Shown piece by piece: positions 27,133 through 35,802 of a DNA stretch of 64,000 nucleotides. Within the stretch, counting starts at the first letter, position 1, and each line of letters opens with the position of its first letter. The notes beneath the pieces were generated by a model. That model did not search any database. It was not told the origin of the DNA and saw only the letters and a program-made list of their open reading frames with translations. This stretch comes from Pseudomonas marginalis (lineage in GTDB: Bacteria; Pseudomonadota; Gammaproteobacteria; Pseudomonadales; Pseudomonadaceae). Made by a program: the position numbers and the translations under genes. The stretch spans positions 186,001-250,000 of the forward strand of contig NZ_VTFG01000003.1 of NCBI RefSeq assembly GCF_008692035.1, given 5' to 3'.

Positions 27133-27594
27133 ATGAGCGAATTGATCACCAGCGTCACCGTCCAGAGCCTCACCGACCTGTTGCAGGACGCCGGCTACCG
27201 GGTTAACCAGAGCGAGCAGAACGGCATCGTGCAGTTGCTCAGCGCCAGCCAGGGCATCGGCTTTGCCGTGCGCTTCGGCAACCCGGCGGCGGAGCAGGGC
27301 AGCTATGTGGACTTCACCTACAGCTGCGCGCTGCGGGTACAGGGCGAGTTGCCCGAAGGCCTGGCCCCGGTATGGAACGCCTCGCGGCGCTTTGCGCGGT
27401 TGTCGGTGCAGGGCGAGTTCCTGCTGATGGAAATGGACGTGGTGGTGGCCGGGGTTGGCGTCACGCACCTGCGCAGCCAGTTGGAATTGTGGGATCGCCT
27501 GTTGCAGGAGTTTATCGTCTACCTGCGTGAGTACAGCCAGCAGGCCGCGCAGTTGCGGGCTGCCGCGGTGGGTGAAGAGGTGGCGGTGCTGTGA
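27133..27594 (+). CDS. YbjN-like small protein
   Basis: A 153-residue soluble protein without a signal peptide. The pattern GYRVNQSEQNGIVQLLSASQ, then FTYSCALRVQGELP, NASRRFARLSVQGEFLLMEM and ELWDRLLQEFIVYLREY resembles the YbjN / type III chaperone-like fold (bacterial sensory-transduction regulator family). It is encoded 20 bp after the coiled-coil gene, and its stop overlaps the GTG start of the PPIase gene. A chaperone-like or regulatory role in this export locus is possible but not shown. Confidence 0.65.
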   Translation: MSELITSVTVQSLTDLLQDAGYRVNQSEQNGIVQLLSASQGIGFAVRFGNPAAEQGSYVDFTYSCALRVQGELPEGLAPVWNASRRFARLSVQGEFLLMEMDVVVAGVGVTHLRSQLELWDRLLQEFIVYLREYSQQAAQLRAAAVGEEVAVL

Positions 27595-28532
27595 AAAAGC
27601 CAACCCTGATGCTCGGCGCGGGGGCGCTGGCTGTGCTGGTGGTGGCCGTGGCGTTGAGCCTGCGACCGGGCAGCGACCCGGTGGCGGCGCAGCAATCGGC
27701 GCCGGTGATCACTCCCGCGCCGAGCGGGCCAGCGGTGGCGCGCCTGGGCAACCAGCAGATCGACCTGGCGGAGCTGAAAAGCGTGCTGGCCAGCCTGCCG
27801 GCCGAATCCCGCGAGCAATTGCGCGGCAACCGTGGCGCCCTGGAAACCTGGATTCGCTCGAGGCTGGCGCAAAAAGCCGTGCTTGAACAGGCCGATGCCC
27901 AGGGCTGGCGCCAGCGCCCGGAGGTGGAGCAGCAGACCCGCGCCGCCGCCGAGCAGATCGTGTTTCGCGACTACATGCTCTCGGTCAGCCAGGTACCGGC
28001 CGACTACCCCAGCGCCGCCGAGTTGCAACAGGCCTACGACAGCGGCAAGGCGCAATGGGTGACGCCGCCGTTGTACCAGGTGAGCCAGATTTTCCTCGCG
28101 GTGAATGACCCGCAAAACCTCGACGCCGTACGACGCCAGGCCCAGGAACTGAGCCGCAAGGCCCAGGCCGCGCCGGCTGATTTTGCCGCCCTGGCCACGC
28201 AGTTTTCCCAGGACCCCGACAGCGCCGCGCGCGGCGGCGATTCGGGGATGCAGCCGTTGCAGCAACTGGTGCCGGAGGTGCGCGGCGCGGTGGCGCGGCT
28301 CAAGGTCGGTGCGGTCTCGGACGTGGTGCAGAGCCCGGCCGGGTTTCATGTGCTCAAGCTCATCGGCCAGCAGCCGGCGCGCACCGCCACCCTGGACGAG
28401 CTGCGTGAACGCCTGACCCAGGCCCTGCGCGCCCAGCGCCAGGAACAGATCGCCAAGGCCTACCTGGAAGGCATGCTCAACACCGCGACCTTGAGTATCG
28501 ACGGCGCCGAGTTGAACAAAGTGCTGGAGTAA
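27591..28532 (+). CDS. Periplasmic parvulin-type peptidyl-prolyl isomerase
   Basis: A 313-residue protein with an N-terminal membrane anchor or signal (MLGAGALAVLVVAVALSL). A SurA/PrsA-like helical N-domain follows (LGNQQIDLAELKSVLASL). The parvulin (PpiC) domain spans about residues 155-250: PPLYQVSQIFLAVNDP, FSQDPDSAARGGDSGM, GAVSDVVQSPAGFHVLKLIG. A C-terminal helix completes it. GTG 27591 overlaps the stop of the previous gene. Its likely job is chaperoning unfolded exported proteins in the periplasm. In this context the giant TpsA or the porin are natural clients (inference). Confidence 0.88.
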   Translation: MKKPTLMLGAGALAVLVVAVALSLRPGSDPVAAQQSAPVITPAPSGPAVARLGNQQIDLAELKSVLASLPAESREQLRGNRGALETWIRSRLAQKAVLEQADAQGWRQRPEVEQQTRAAAEQIVFRDYMLSVSQVPADYPSAAELQQAYDSGKAQWVTPPLYQVSQIFLAVNDPQNLDAVRRQAQELSRKAQAAPADFAALATQFSQDPDSAARGGDSGMQPLQQLVPEVRGAVARLKVGAVSDVVQSPAGFHVLKLIGQQPARTATLDELRERLTQALRAQRQEQIAKAYLEGMLNTATLSIDGAELNKVLE

Positions 28533-28583
28533 CACGCCTCAACCCGCATTGGATGCACAGACCAACCAGACAGGGAGTCTCCC

Positions 28584-29564
28584 ATGGCATTTCTCGAACC
28601 GTCTGCCCCACAGGGGCCCACTGCTTACCGTGCACCTACCGAGCCACGCAGTGCCTGGCTGGCCCTGGCCAGCGAGATCGACCCGGAGGTGGCCCGCTAC
28701 TTTCTGGTGAGTGCGCGCTGCGGCTGTTTCATGCAGGCCGCGCGCAGCCTGAATATCAAGGCAACCCTGTTGCGCAAGCGCCTGGCCCAGCTGGAAGAAC
28801 ACCTGCGCCATGCGCTGTTCAGCTACCAGGGCAACGGCCTGGTGCTCAGCCGCGACGGCCAGCAGTTGCAGGCCCAACTGATCGCCCTGGCCCATGAACG
28901 GCGCCTGCCGGTACTGGAACAGCCGCTGATTCGCCTGGCGGTGGCCGAGCCGATCCTGCACGACATCCTCGGCCGCGACCTGATCGCCTTGCTGCGCCGC
29001 AATGCCAGCGTGCGCCTGGAGATCATCTCCCTCGACAGCCACCTGTCCCTGCAAGCGGTGGACGTGGATGTGGTGCTGTGGCTGGCGGACACCGACGGTC
29101 CGGTGCCCGGCCCGAGCTTCGTCACCGAACCGCCGCGGGCGCTGGCGCGATTGCGGTACCTGCCGCATATCGCCAAGCGCTATTCACGCCTGACCACGCG
29201 CCCGGACAGCGTGGAAGACCTGGCTGACTACATGCTGGTGCAATGGCAGCCGGACGCCCAGGTCGAGGCCCTGCAGCCGTGGAACCAGGTGGTGCAACAG
29301 CGCCTGGCGGCGGTGGTGCAGGTGCATGCCTATTCGCTGATGCTGGAGATGATCCGCTGCGGCGCCTGCATCGGTTTGCTGCCGCACTACATGAGCAGCT
29401 TCGACCGGGGGCTGGTGGCGTTGCCGGGGTTGTTGGCCGAGGACAGCATGCAGCGCCAGGTGTGGCTGGCGGTGAATGCGCAGGTGCGCCACCCCGAGGC
29501 GGTGCAGATGATCGTCGAGTTGATCATCAGCACCTTTGAGGGGCGGCGGGAGTGGTTTGACTAG
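28584..29564 (+). CDS. LysR-type transcriptional regulator
   Basis: A 326-residue regulator. An N-terminal winged HTH (RYFLVSARCGCFMQAARSLN, ATLLRKRLAQLEEHL) sits after an unusually long leader of about 35 residues. The substrate-binding domain follows (PLIRLAVAEPILHDILGRD, VVQVHAYSLMLEMIRCGACI, GLLPHYM). It is the last gene of the secretion superlocus, 51 bp after the PPIase gene and in the same direction, matching PA0701 in P. aeruginosa order (memory). Target and ligand unknown. Confidence 0.85.
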   Translation: MAFLEPSAPQGPTAYRAPTEPRSAWLALASEIDPEVARYFLVSARCGCFMQAARSLNIKATLLRKRLAQLEEHLRHALFSYQGNGLVLSRDGQQLQAQLIALAHERRLPVLEQPLIRLAVAEPILHDILGRDLIALLRRNASVRLEIISLDSHLSLQAVDVDVVLWLADTDGPVPGPSFVTEPPRALARLRYLPHIAKRYSRLTTRPDSVEDLADYMLVQWQPDAQVEALQPWNQVVQQRLAAVVQVHAYSLMLEMIRCGACIGLLPHYMSSFDRGLVALPGLLAEDSMQRQVWLAVNAQVRHPEAVQMIVELIISTFEGRREWFD

Positions 29565-29578
29565 CGCAGCAATGCGAG

Positions 29579-29596
29579 GCTAACGGTGTCGTTAGC
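29579..29596. terminator. Possible bidirectional stem-loop between convergent genes
   Basis: GCTAACG / CGTTAGC with a GTGT loop spans the 3' end of the minus-strand toxin-like gene and lies 15 bp after the LysR stop. No clear T run follows on either strand, so terminator function is uncertain. Confidence 0.4.
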
Positions 29597-32500
29597 TTGC
29601 CTTGGTATCAACCTTGAGTGTTTCGAGGTATACCAGTCTGGTTTTACCTTCCTCGACCTTGTAGGTAAAGACAGGATATGACTTCCCATCGAACTCGGGG
29701 CCGGCTCGGTTAATGGCTCTCTGAAACTGTGGCTTGGCGGCCTCCCAGGTCTGACCGTTTGAACCATAGAAAACCAGGCCGGCCAGTGCGTCGGGTGGCA
29801 CGCCCACTGTCTGGATTTCGCTGTTTTCAAGTGGGTTGTCGGGATGCTCGCCTTGTTGGGTTTTCAGTTCCGTCAATAAGTCTTGCATGCCTTTGCGGGC
29901 GTTCTCCTGCCCCATGTAACGCGTGTCGGCCTGGATGTTCCCAGAGAAGGCATCTTTTTCATGTATGGCGGTGATGTTGTTCTGGAGTTTTTCCGGAAAC
30001 GCCAAGATGGCCATGTTTCGCGGCAGGGCTCCAGCGTTGTCACCCATTTTGTAGTAGTTGGGCAGCAAGTCTGCTTGAGCCAGGCTCCATTTGCGCAGCC
30101 CTCCATGTCCTCTGTTGGCATCGCCCTGTGCGCGAATGTTGTCAAGGGTCTCACCGGTGTTATGAAACTCCAGATGCGCGTTTCTGAGCTGAAGGGTTCT
30201 GATCAGTAATCCGTCTTTTTCGAAGGCTTCAATGACGGGGCGATATTGCGTTCCATCTGTTGCAGTCGAGGTTGTTACTTCGGTGGTGGGCACACGATTG
30301 TTTTCAACGACCGTTGTTGGTGGTTCGATGCGGCCTCCTGACACGAAGGCATTGTCAGTTAGTGGCGGTCGCCCACTATTTTCGGGCAGCATGCCGACGG
30401 CACTGCTTGAGTTTGAACGTGCAGCAGATCTTGATCCTGCAGCACGATGAAGAAACAGCAACATTGCGAAGTTGACCAACAGATCGGCTGCGGCGGTTAG
30501 TTTATCGCCCTTTTTACCTTCTTCTTCATTAGTCAGGGTTTCGAGATCGCCAAGGACGCCGTAAAGCTGCATTGCCATGCCGAGGACGGCAGCGGGTCCG
30601 CGAAGAACGGGCAATACTGCGGAGAGGACCATAAATCCACCTTCTTTCAGTGTCGCCCACCGACTTTCCGAATCCGAAACCGTGTGCTGTTCTTGCAACG
30701 AGATCATGGCCTTGGCATTGGCCTCGTACAGATAGTTCATCAATTGACCGGATTGCAGTTTTGTTTGCAGGTCATCCATCGCAGTTCCTGCGGTGGCGAT
30801 CGTCGGCGCATCCGGCTTTCGCAATGCATTGAAGTCACTAAAAAAAACTCGGTTAGCTGGCAGGTGAGGTTCGCTGAACCCTCCATGGCGATAAACCGTG
30901 CGGCTGGACTCATCCGGTAGCCAGGCAATAATATCGGTTTGCAACTTTCCGGGCTTCTGGATGGCTTCCATCAATGCCTGCCGCGAAGGAAACTGCAGCA
31001 AAGGTGCATCGTTCATCAGTGGGCGATAGAGAATATGAGGGCCTTGGGTGCTGTCCTTGGGTTCGATCAGGAACATATTCTCAACAACGTCAGGGCTGCT
31101 GCCGGGCTGACGTACGAACGCCAATGGACGCATTGTGATCTCTTTGCCGTCAACCGTTTTATTGCCTGGCGTGGGATCAAGAATTGCCTGGAGATAGCGA
31201 AACCCCATTGCGTTATCGAAGCCGGACTCGCCTTTGGCGGTCAGTTCCAGGGCTTTGATTTTTAATTCAATGGGCACTTGCTGCCCATAACGTTGTTGGC
31301 GCTCTGTCTTTTTAGTTGGGTCGTCAAGCAATTCCTTTTTAAGTAACTCAGGATAGTTCTTGCCGACATCGATGCCCGCAATAAGCGTGTCGAAAGCATC
31401 TCTATTGCTTAGGGCGGGTATAAGCGCTCCCGTTGTTTTGTTTCGTACTTCTACTTCGGTGAACATGAACTGTGCAAGGTTCTGCATGAACGCTTCGGTG
31501 AGGGACATTTTACCGGACTTTTGGCGCACTAACGGGGTTGTAAGGTAGGCAAGATTCGTGGAGTAGTGCACTTCCACATCATCGATATCACAGGTGAAGG
31601 GGGGCGGTGAGAGGGCTTTTACTTGGTCCTGTATATACGTGTGGAGGTCAGGGATCCCGCTGTTATAGGTTTGTTCTTTGTTGCGATGCATGTAGCCCGC
31701 CAATTCCGTGGTGAGCTCATACAGCATGAAACGGTTGACATCGGTGGTGTTTTTTATCCAGTCGGACACCTTTTCCGCGGCTGCGTCAGAGGGCTGGGAG
31801 GAGAGCAGTGCAGGGTAGGTGGTGACTGCATCCGCGTTGTTTCTGTTGATAAGATTGCTTGCCTGGATATAGAACGCATCGGCATCCACTTTGGTCACTT
31901 CAGTGCTGAACGTTGCGTTCGGTTGTTGTATTTTCAGGTTCCCTTCCCACGCCTGTTTGGCTGCATTCAACGAGTTGTAGGGGGTCACCTTGCCGCTCGG
32001 CTCGCACACCAGCACGAGCGTACGCCCCGGGTACATACGTTCTATGACCAGGTTGGGGGTCAGGGATTGCGGGGTATCGGGGCGGGCATTGTCGGTGCTG
32101 GAGAAAGCGAACACGGTTACGGAGCTATCCGCCAATTTGGGGCGTGTCGAGCCGTGGGGGTACCTGGCCACCAGGTCGAGGGTTTCCCGTTGCATGTCAT
32201 TCAACCCAGGGTGTTTCATACTGGCCAGGAGCAGGTTGCTGCGCATCAGTTCACCGAGCATCAATCGGCGATCTCCGCCGAAAATGGACGCGTCGGCACC
32301 GACACCAGGGGCGGGTTCATTGAAAGGTGGCTTGCCCCAATAATCGAGCCTGGCTGCTTGCATGGCTTCGTCCAGCTTGCCTGGCAACTGACTGATAGCC
32401 GTTTGCAGCGCCGATCTATCGATGTTCAGCGCGGTGCCCGGCGGATTGCCCGTAAGTGCCTGCGCGTTCGCACGCGTGTCGACAAACTTGCCGTCATGGC

Positions 32501-34277
32501 TGAACACCGGTGCATCGGCACCGGCAATATGGTTAAGGGCGAGTTCCATAAGGGGGGTTTCCAGGAACTGGCCCGGATTCTGCGGGTCCGGGGCGGCGAA
32601 GGCCAACTGCTGGACATCGACGTTCAGAGAGGGAGATGCCGTGCTGATGGCATCCTTTAGCAATCCGGCTACCACTGTTTGACGGTTCGGTTCGCCCCCA
32701 AACAGACGCTGTCCGATGATATCCGCTGGCGTTACAGGCTGGGCGGATGGCTTGGCCGGCGTAGGTATGGCCGCGTCGATCTGGTTGCGTCTGAACGGCG
32801 TTGTGGGAACGGGGAAGCTTGGTGGGGGGAGTCCTTCTGTACGCGCCAGGCGCTGTTTGGCTGCCTGTTGGTGTTCGCGCACAGCAAGGGAGAGTGGGTC
32901 GTTTGGAGGATTGTCTTTGTCCAGGGCAGGGAACCCATCGCGAATGAGTGCTGCGCTTTGTTCGAGCCACTGCGGTGAGCCGTAATGCTCGCGGACTCCG
33001 TAAAAATCCAGAATGCCCGCCATGGGGAGATTTTCCCTAACGTAGTTATAGTTCTGCAATCTCTGCGAACTGCTACCCCTTATCTCGCGCGCCGCTTTCA
33101 AAATGTCATCTTGAATGGGTTTCCAATGTCGATTTTTAACCGGGAAATGGATCCATTTGAAGCTGCCGTCCGAGCTCCTTATCTTGCAAAACAGAGTCCC
33201 TTTATTATCGATTTCTACAGTTCTTGGATCTACGCAGTGTGTTTGCATGAACTTCTTGAAAGTATCGCTGGAGAGAGCCTCTTTATAGGCTTGCACTGCC
33301 TGCATATAGGATGAATCCTTAGGAAGGTCGGAGACCGTCAATTCAGTCGCTTCGTTCTGGCCGCCTGTGGCTTTGACTCCCACCCATCTGCTGACATCAC
33401 GGGCAAGTTCCCGGTCGGCCTCCTCGACACGTTGCGAGATTGTCGGCGTGCGGTTGGCATCTGCTACACCCCGGGTTTCGTTGTAGGTCGCCGTGGCGAT
33501 GGCGTTCTCGACTTCGCCTTGTGCCTTCCTGACGCGCATGAATTGCGGCGCCAGCGGACCGTTGTGGGGCATCAGGGATTTGAAGGTGCCGCCCCGGAGG
33601 CTGCGGATTGAACTGAGCAGGTTGATCTGACGGCTCGCGGGCTCTTCGCCATAGAAGTTACCCACTACGTCAATCGGGGCACTGTGTTCGCCGGTGTACT
33701 GGAACGATTCAACTCGACCGGCAGCCACCTCTTTTGCCGCGGCTGCGACAGCGGCGCTGGCTTCTCGCCAGCCAGGTGTCGCGTGGGAGAAAAGTTGAGT
33801 CTTGCCATTGATAGTGCATTCCATCGAGTCCGCATGGGGGAACCACCTGAGGCTGGAAATATCGATGTTGTGGTTCTTGGCATAGCTTGCGAACGGCTCT
33901 TGTTTGAGCGCCAGTGTGAAGAGTGCCCAAGCCTGGCCGAAGGTGGAAAACGGTGGAATGTCAGTGACCGTGGGAGGCTGGTCGGCGGTTTTCGGAACAG
34001 AACCTTTGCGACTTTCCAGCAGCATCAATGCGGCGCAATACTGGATCGCCATTTCCTTATCGCTCTTGTGCAGCAGTTGCTTGCTTTGTTCCAGGGTGTG
34101 TTGAAAATGGGGATCCCTGGGGCTGGGCGGTGGATTCACAGGCCACTGTGTGACGGTTTGAATCAGTGACCGTTTGGTCCTGCCCTGTACTGAGGGTTCG
34201 CCGTCCTGAGCGCTCGCCGATGATCGGGTTGTGGCTGGCTGTGGTTGTACGGTTACCGGCTGGGACATGATGGTCAT
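29592..34277 (-). CDS. Large dermonecrotic-toxin-like protein (DUF6543-type)
   Basis: A 1561-residue protein without a Sec signal. It resembles the large Pseudomonas proteins annotated with a dermonecrotic toxin domain. The middle has SLRGGTFKSLMPHNGPLAPQ and a repeated module (DSSYMQAVQAYKEALSSDTF). The late region has the family block MNYLYEANAKAMISLQEQ then ESRWATLKEGGFMVLSAVLP, residues about 1180-1230. Two hydrophobic stretches follow (VLRGPAAVLGMAMQLYGVLG and LLVNFAMLLFLHRAAG), possibly membrane-inserting. After a Ser/Thr-rich linker comes a distinct C-terminal 220 residues (from YRPVIEAFEKDGLLIRTLQL) I cannot identify; it may be the effector tip. Base composition is near 50 % GC by eye, lower than flanking genes, suggesting transfer. 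No obvious immunity gene. ATG 34277 follows a weak GAGA; ATG 34268 is possible. Confidence 0.65.
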   Translation of the reverse strand: MTIMSQPVTVQPQPATTRSSASAQDGEPSVQGRTKRSLIQTVTQWPVNPPPSPRDPHFQHTLEQSKQLLHKSDKEMAIQYCAALMLLESRKGSVPKTADQPPTVTDIPPFSTFGQAWALFTLALKQEPFASYAKNHNIDISSLRWFPHADSMECTINGKTQLFSHATPGWREASAAVAAAAKEVAAGRVESFQYTGEHSAPIDVVGNFYGEEPASRQINLLSSIRSLRGGTFKSLMPHNGPLAPQFMRVRKAQGEVENAIATATYNETRGVADANRTPTISQRVEEADRELARDVSRWVGVKATGGQNEATELTVSDLPKDSSYMQAVQAYKEALSSDTFKKFMQTHCVDPRTVEIDNKGTLFCKIRSSDGSFKWIHFPVKNRHWKPIQDDILKAAREIRGSSSQRLQNYNYVRENLPMAGILDFYGVREHYGSPQWLEQSAALIRDGFPALDKDNPPNDPLSLAVREHQQAAKQRLARTEGLPPPSFPVPTTPFRRNQIDAAIPTPAKPSAQPVTPADIIGQRLFGGEPNRQTVVAGLLKDAISTASPSLNVDVQQLAFAAPDPQNPGQFLETPLMELALNHIAGADAPVFSHDGKFVDTRANAQALTGNPPGTALNIDRSALQTAISQLPGKLDEAMQAARLDYWGKPPFNEPAPGVGADASIFGGDRRLMLGELMRSNLLLASMKHPGLNDMQRETLDLVARYPHGSTRPKLADSSVTVFAFSSTDNARPDTPQSLTPNLVIERMYPGRTLVLVCEPSGKVTPYNSLNAAKQAWEGNLKIQQPNATFSTEVTKVDADAFYIQASNLINRNNADAVTTYPALLSSQPSDAAAEKVSDWIKNTTDVNRFMLYELTTELAGYMHRNKEQTYNSGIPDLHTYIQDQVKALSPPPFTCDIDDVEVHYSTNLAYLTTPLVRQKSGKMSLTEAFMQNLAQFMFTEVEVRNKTTGALIPALSNRDAFDTLIAGIDVGKNYPELLKKELLDDPTKKTERQQRYGQQVPIELKIKALELTAKGESGFDNAMGFRYLQAILDPTPGNKTVDGKEITMRPLAFVRQPGSSPDVVENMFLIEPKDSTQGPHILYRPLMNDAPLLQFPSRQALMEAIQKPGKLQTDIIAWLPDESSRTVYRHGGFSEPHLPANRVFFSDFNALRKPDAPTIATAGTAMDDLQTKLQSGQLMNYLYEANAKAMISLQEQHTVSDSESRWATLKEGGFMVLSAVLPVLRGPAAVLGMAMQLYGVLGDLETLTNEEEGKKGDKLTAAADLLVNFAMLLFLHRAAGSRSAARSNSSSAVGMLPENSGRPPLTDNAFVSGGRIEPPTTVVENNRVPTTEVTTSTATDGTQYRPVIEAFEKDGLLIRTLQLRNAHLEFHNTGETLDNIRAQGDANRGHGGLRKWSLAQADLLPNYYKMGDNAGALPRNMAILAFPEKLQNNITAIHEKDAFSGNIQADTRYMGQENARKGMQDLLTELKTQQGEHPDNPLENSEIQTVGVPPDALAGLVFYGSNGQTWEAAKPQFQRAINRAGPEFDGKSYPVFTYKVEEGKTRLVYLETLKVDTKAS

Positions 34278-34435
34278 AGGGTTTTCTCGTAATGGTCAGG
34301 GAAAAGACGACACCGTAATCGCGTTTTGTTGCCTGCGACCTGTGGCTTGTAGGGAGTGGCATGTCTAAACTCGGCAGTTCCGCCCATGTGTTTCTGGTGT
34401 ATACGGAGCCCTATCCCGATGCAGAGCGAGCAGTG

Positions 34436-34990
34436 ATGCAGGCCACCCGCTTGACCCTCATTTGCCACGCCGCCACGCCTGCTCAACAGTACGGGCGTTT
34501 TCCCGATAACGAGTCCGTGGCGATGGATTGGCAAGCCGCCGCGCTGTCCCTGGCCGGGCGCTATAAGAAAACCCCGCGCCTGGTGTGTGCGCCCGAGGCA
34601 CGCGCCAGGCAGACTGCAGGACTGTTCGGCAGTGACGCGGTGATTGAAGATGCCCTGCGCGATGGCGATTTCGGACGATGGAAAGGTGTGGACATTGGTC
34701 GCCTGCACGCCGATGAGTTGCAGGCCTGGCTCGCTGACAGCGCCAGCGCGCCCCATGGCGGCGAGTCGGTCGATCAGGTGTGCAGGCGGGTGGCGCAGTG
34801 GATGCAAACCCTGGAGGCCCAGCCCGGGCACATCGTGGCCATCACCCATCCCTTTGTCGTCCGCGCCGCGTTGCTGCATGTCATGCAGTGCCCGGTGTCG
34901 ATGTTCTACCGGATCGACGTCGAGCCGCTGTCCGCCACCGAGCTGCGCTTCAACACGGTGTGGCGCCTGCGCCTGGAAACTCACGCCTGA
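34436..34990 (+). CDS. Histidine phosphatase family protein (phosphoglycerate mutase-like), next to cobF
   Basis: A 184-residue protein of the histidine phosphatase superfamily. The usual RHG catalytic motif is LICHAATPAQ here: the histidine is kept but Arg is replaced by Cys. Downstream parts are the ARQTAGLF segment, ALRDGDFGRWKG, GGESVDQVCRRVAQWM and the second histidine in HIVAITHPFVVRAAL. Its position directly before cobF suggests a CobC-like phosphatase role in cobalamin synthesis, which is inference. I chose ATG 34436 because the family usually begins at MQATRLTLICHAAT. A longer start at 34361 has the better ribosome site (GGGAG) and would add 25 residues. Confidence 0.75.
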   Translation: MQATRLTLICHAATPAQQYGRFPDNESVAMDWQAAALSLAGRYKKTPRLVCAPEARARQTAGLFGSDAVIEDALRDGDFGRWKGVDIGRLHADELQAWLADSASAPHGGESVDQVCRRVAQWMQTLEAQPGHIVAITHPFVVRAALLHVMQCPVSMFYRIDVEPLSATELRFNTVWRLRLETHA

Positions 34991-35035
34991 GGGCGTGAAC
35001 ATGGCAAAATCCACGCCCCGCAATGAGAGCACCCC

Positions 35036-35791
35036 ATGAAACGCATCCAGATCATCGGCATTGGCGCCGGCAACCCTGACTACATCACGATGCAGGCCGT
35101 GAAGGCGCTGAACCGCACCGACGTGTTTTTCCTGATGGACAAGGGCCAGAGCAAGGACAAGCTGATCGACCTGCGCCGTGAGATCTGCGAGACCTATATC
35201 ACCGAACCCGGCTACCGCTTTGTCGAGGCCGACTGCCCCGAGCGCGTGCGCGGTGATATCGACTACACCACCGCCGTGCAGGACCTCAACCGCGACAAGC
35301 AGGCCACCTTCGAGCGCATGATCAACGAGGAAATGGCCGACGGTGAAGTGGGCGCTTTCCTGGCCTGGGGCGACCCGGCACTGTACGACAGCACCATCCG
35401 CATCCTGCAGGCGATCCTGGCCTGTGGCCGCTGCACCTTTGAATTCGAGGTGATTCCCGGCATCACCAGTGTGCAGGCCCTGGCGGCCCAGCATAAGGTG
35501 CCCTTGAACCGTATCGGCAAGTCCATCGAGATCACCACGGGGCGTCGCCTGGCGGCGGGGCAGGCCAGCGAGGCCGATACCCTGGTGGTCATGCTCGACG
35601 CAGAAGATTCCTACCGCACGGTGGCTGATCAGGACCTGGAGATTTACTGGGGCGCCTACCTGGGCACGCCGGATGAGATATTGATCAGCGGCAAGGTCAG
35701 TGACGTGGCGGAACAGATCGAACGGGTGCGCAAGGCGGCGCGCCTTGAGAATGGCTGGATCATGGACACCTATTTATTGCGCAAACCCTGA
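35036..35791 (+). CDS. cobF: Precorrin-6A synthase (deacetylating) CobF
   Basis: SAM-dependent C1 methyltransferase and deacetylase of the aerobic cobalamin pathway (precorrin-5 to precorrin-6A), 251 residues, the normal length. Motifs: N-terminal IIGIGAGNPDYITMQAVKAL, the GDPALYDST loop after AFLAWG, EVIPGITSVQALAAQHKVPL, and GKSIEITTGRRLAAG. The C-terminus NGWIMDTYLLRKP is typical. It is encoded 45 bp after the phosphatase gene, in the same direction. Other cob genes are not in the window. Confidence 0.93.
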   Translation: MKRIQIIGIGAGNPDYITMQAVKALNRTDVFFLMDKGQSKDKLIDLRREICETYITEPGYRFVEADCPERVRGDIDYTTAVQDLNRDKQATFERMINEEMADGEVGAFLAWGDPALYDSTIRILQAILACGRCTFEFEVIPGITSVQALAAQHKVPLNRIGKSIEITTGRRLAAGQASEADTLVVMLDAEDSYRTVADQDLEIYWGAYLGTPDEILISGKVSDVAEQIERVRKAARLENGWIMDTYLLRKP

Positions 35792-35802
35792 GGTCATTTC
35801 CC

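Noticed and set aside
34274..35494. 406-codon minus-strand frame opposite the phosphatase and cobF
   Set aside because: Shadow of two well-recognised plus-strand genes; the translation shows no domain.
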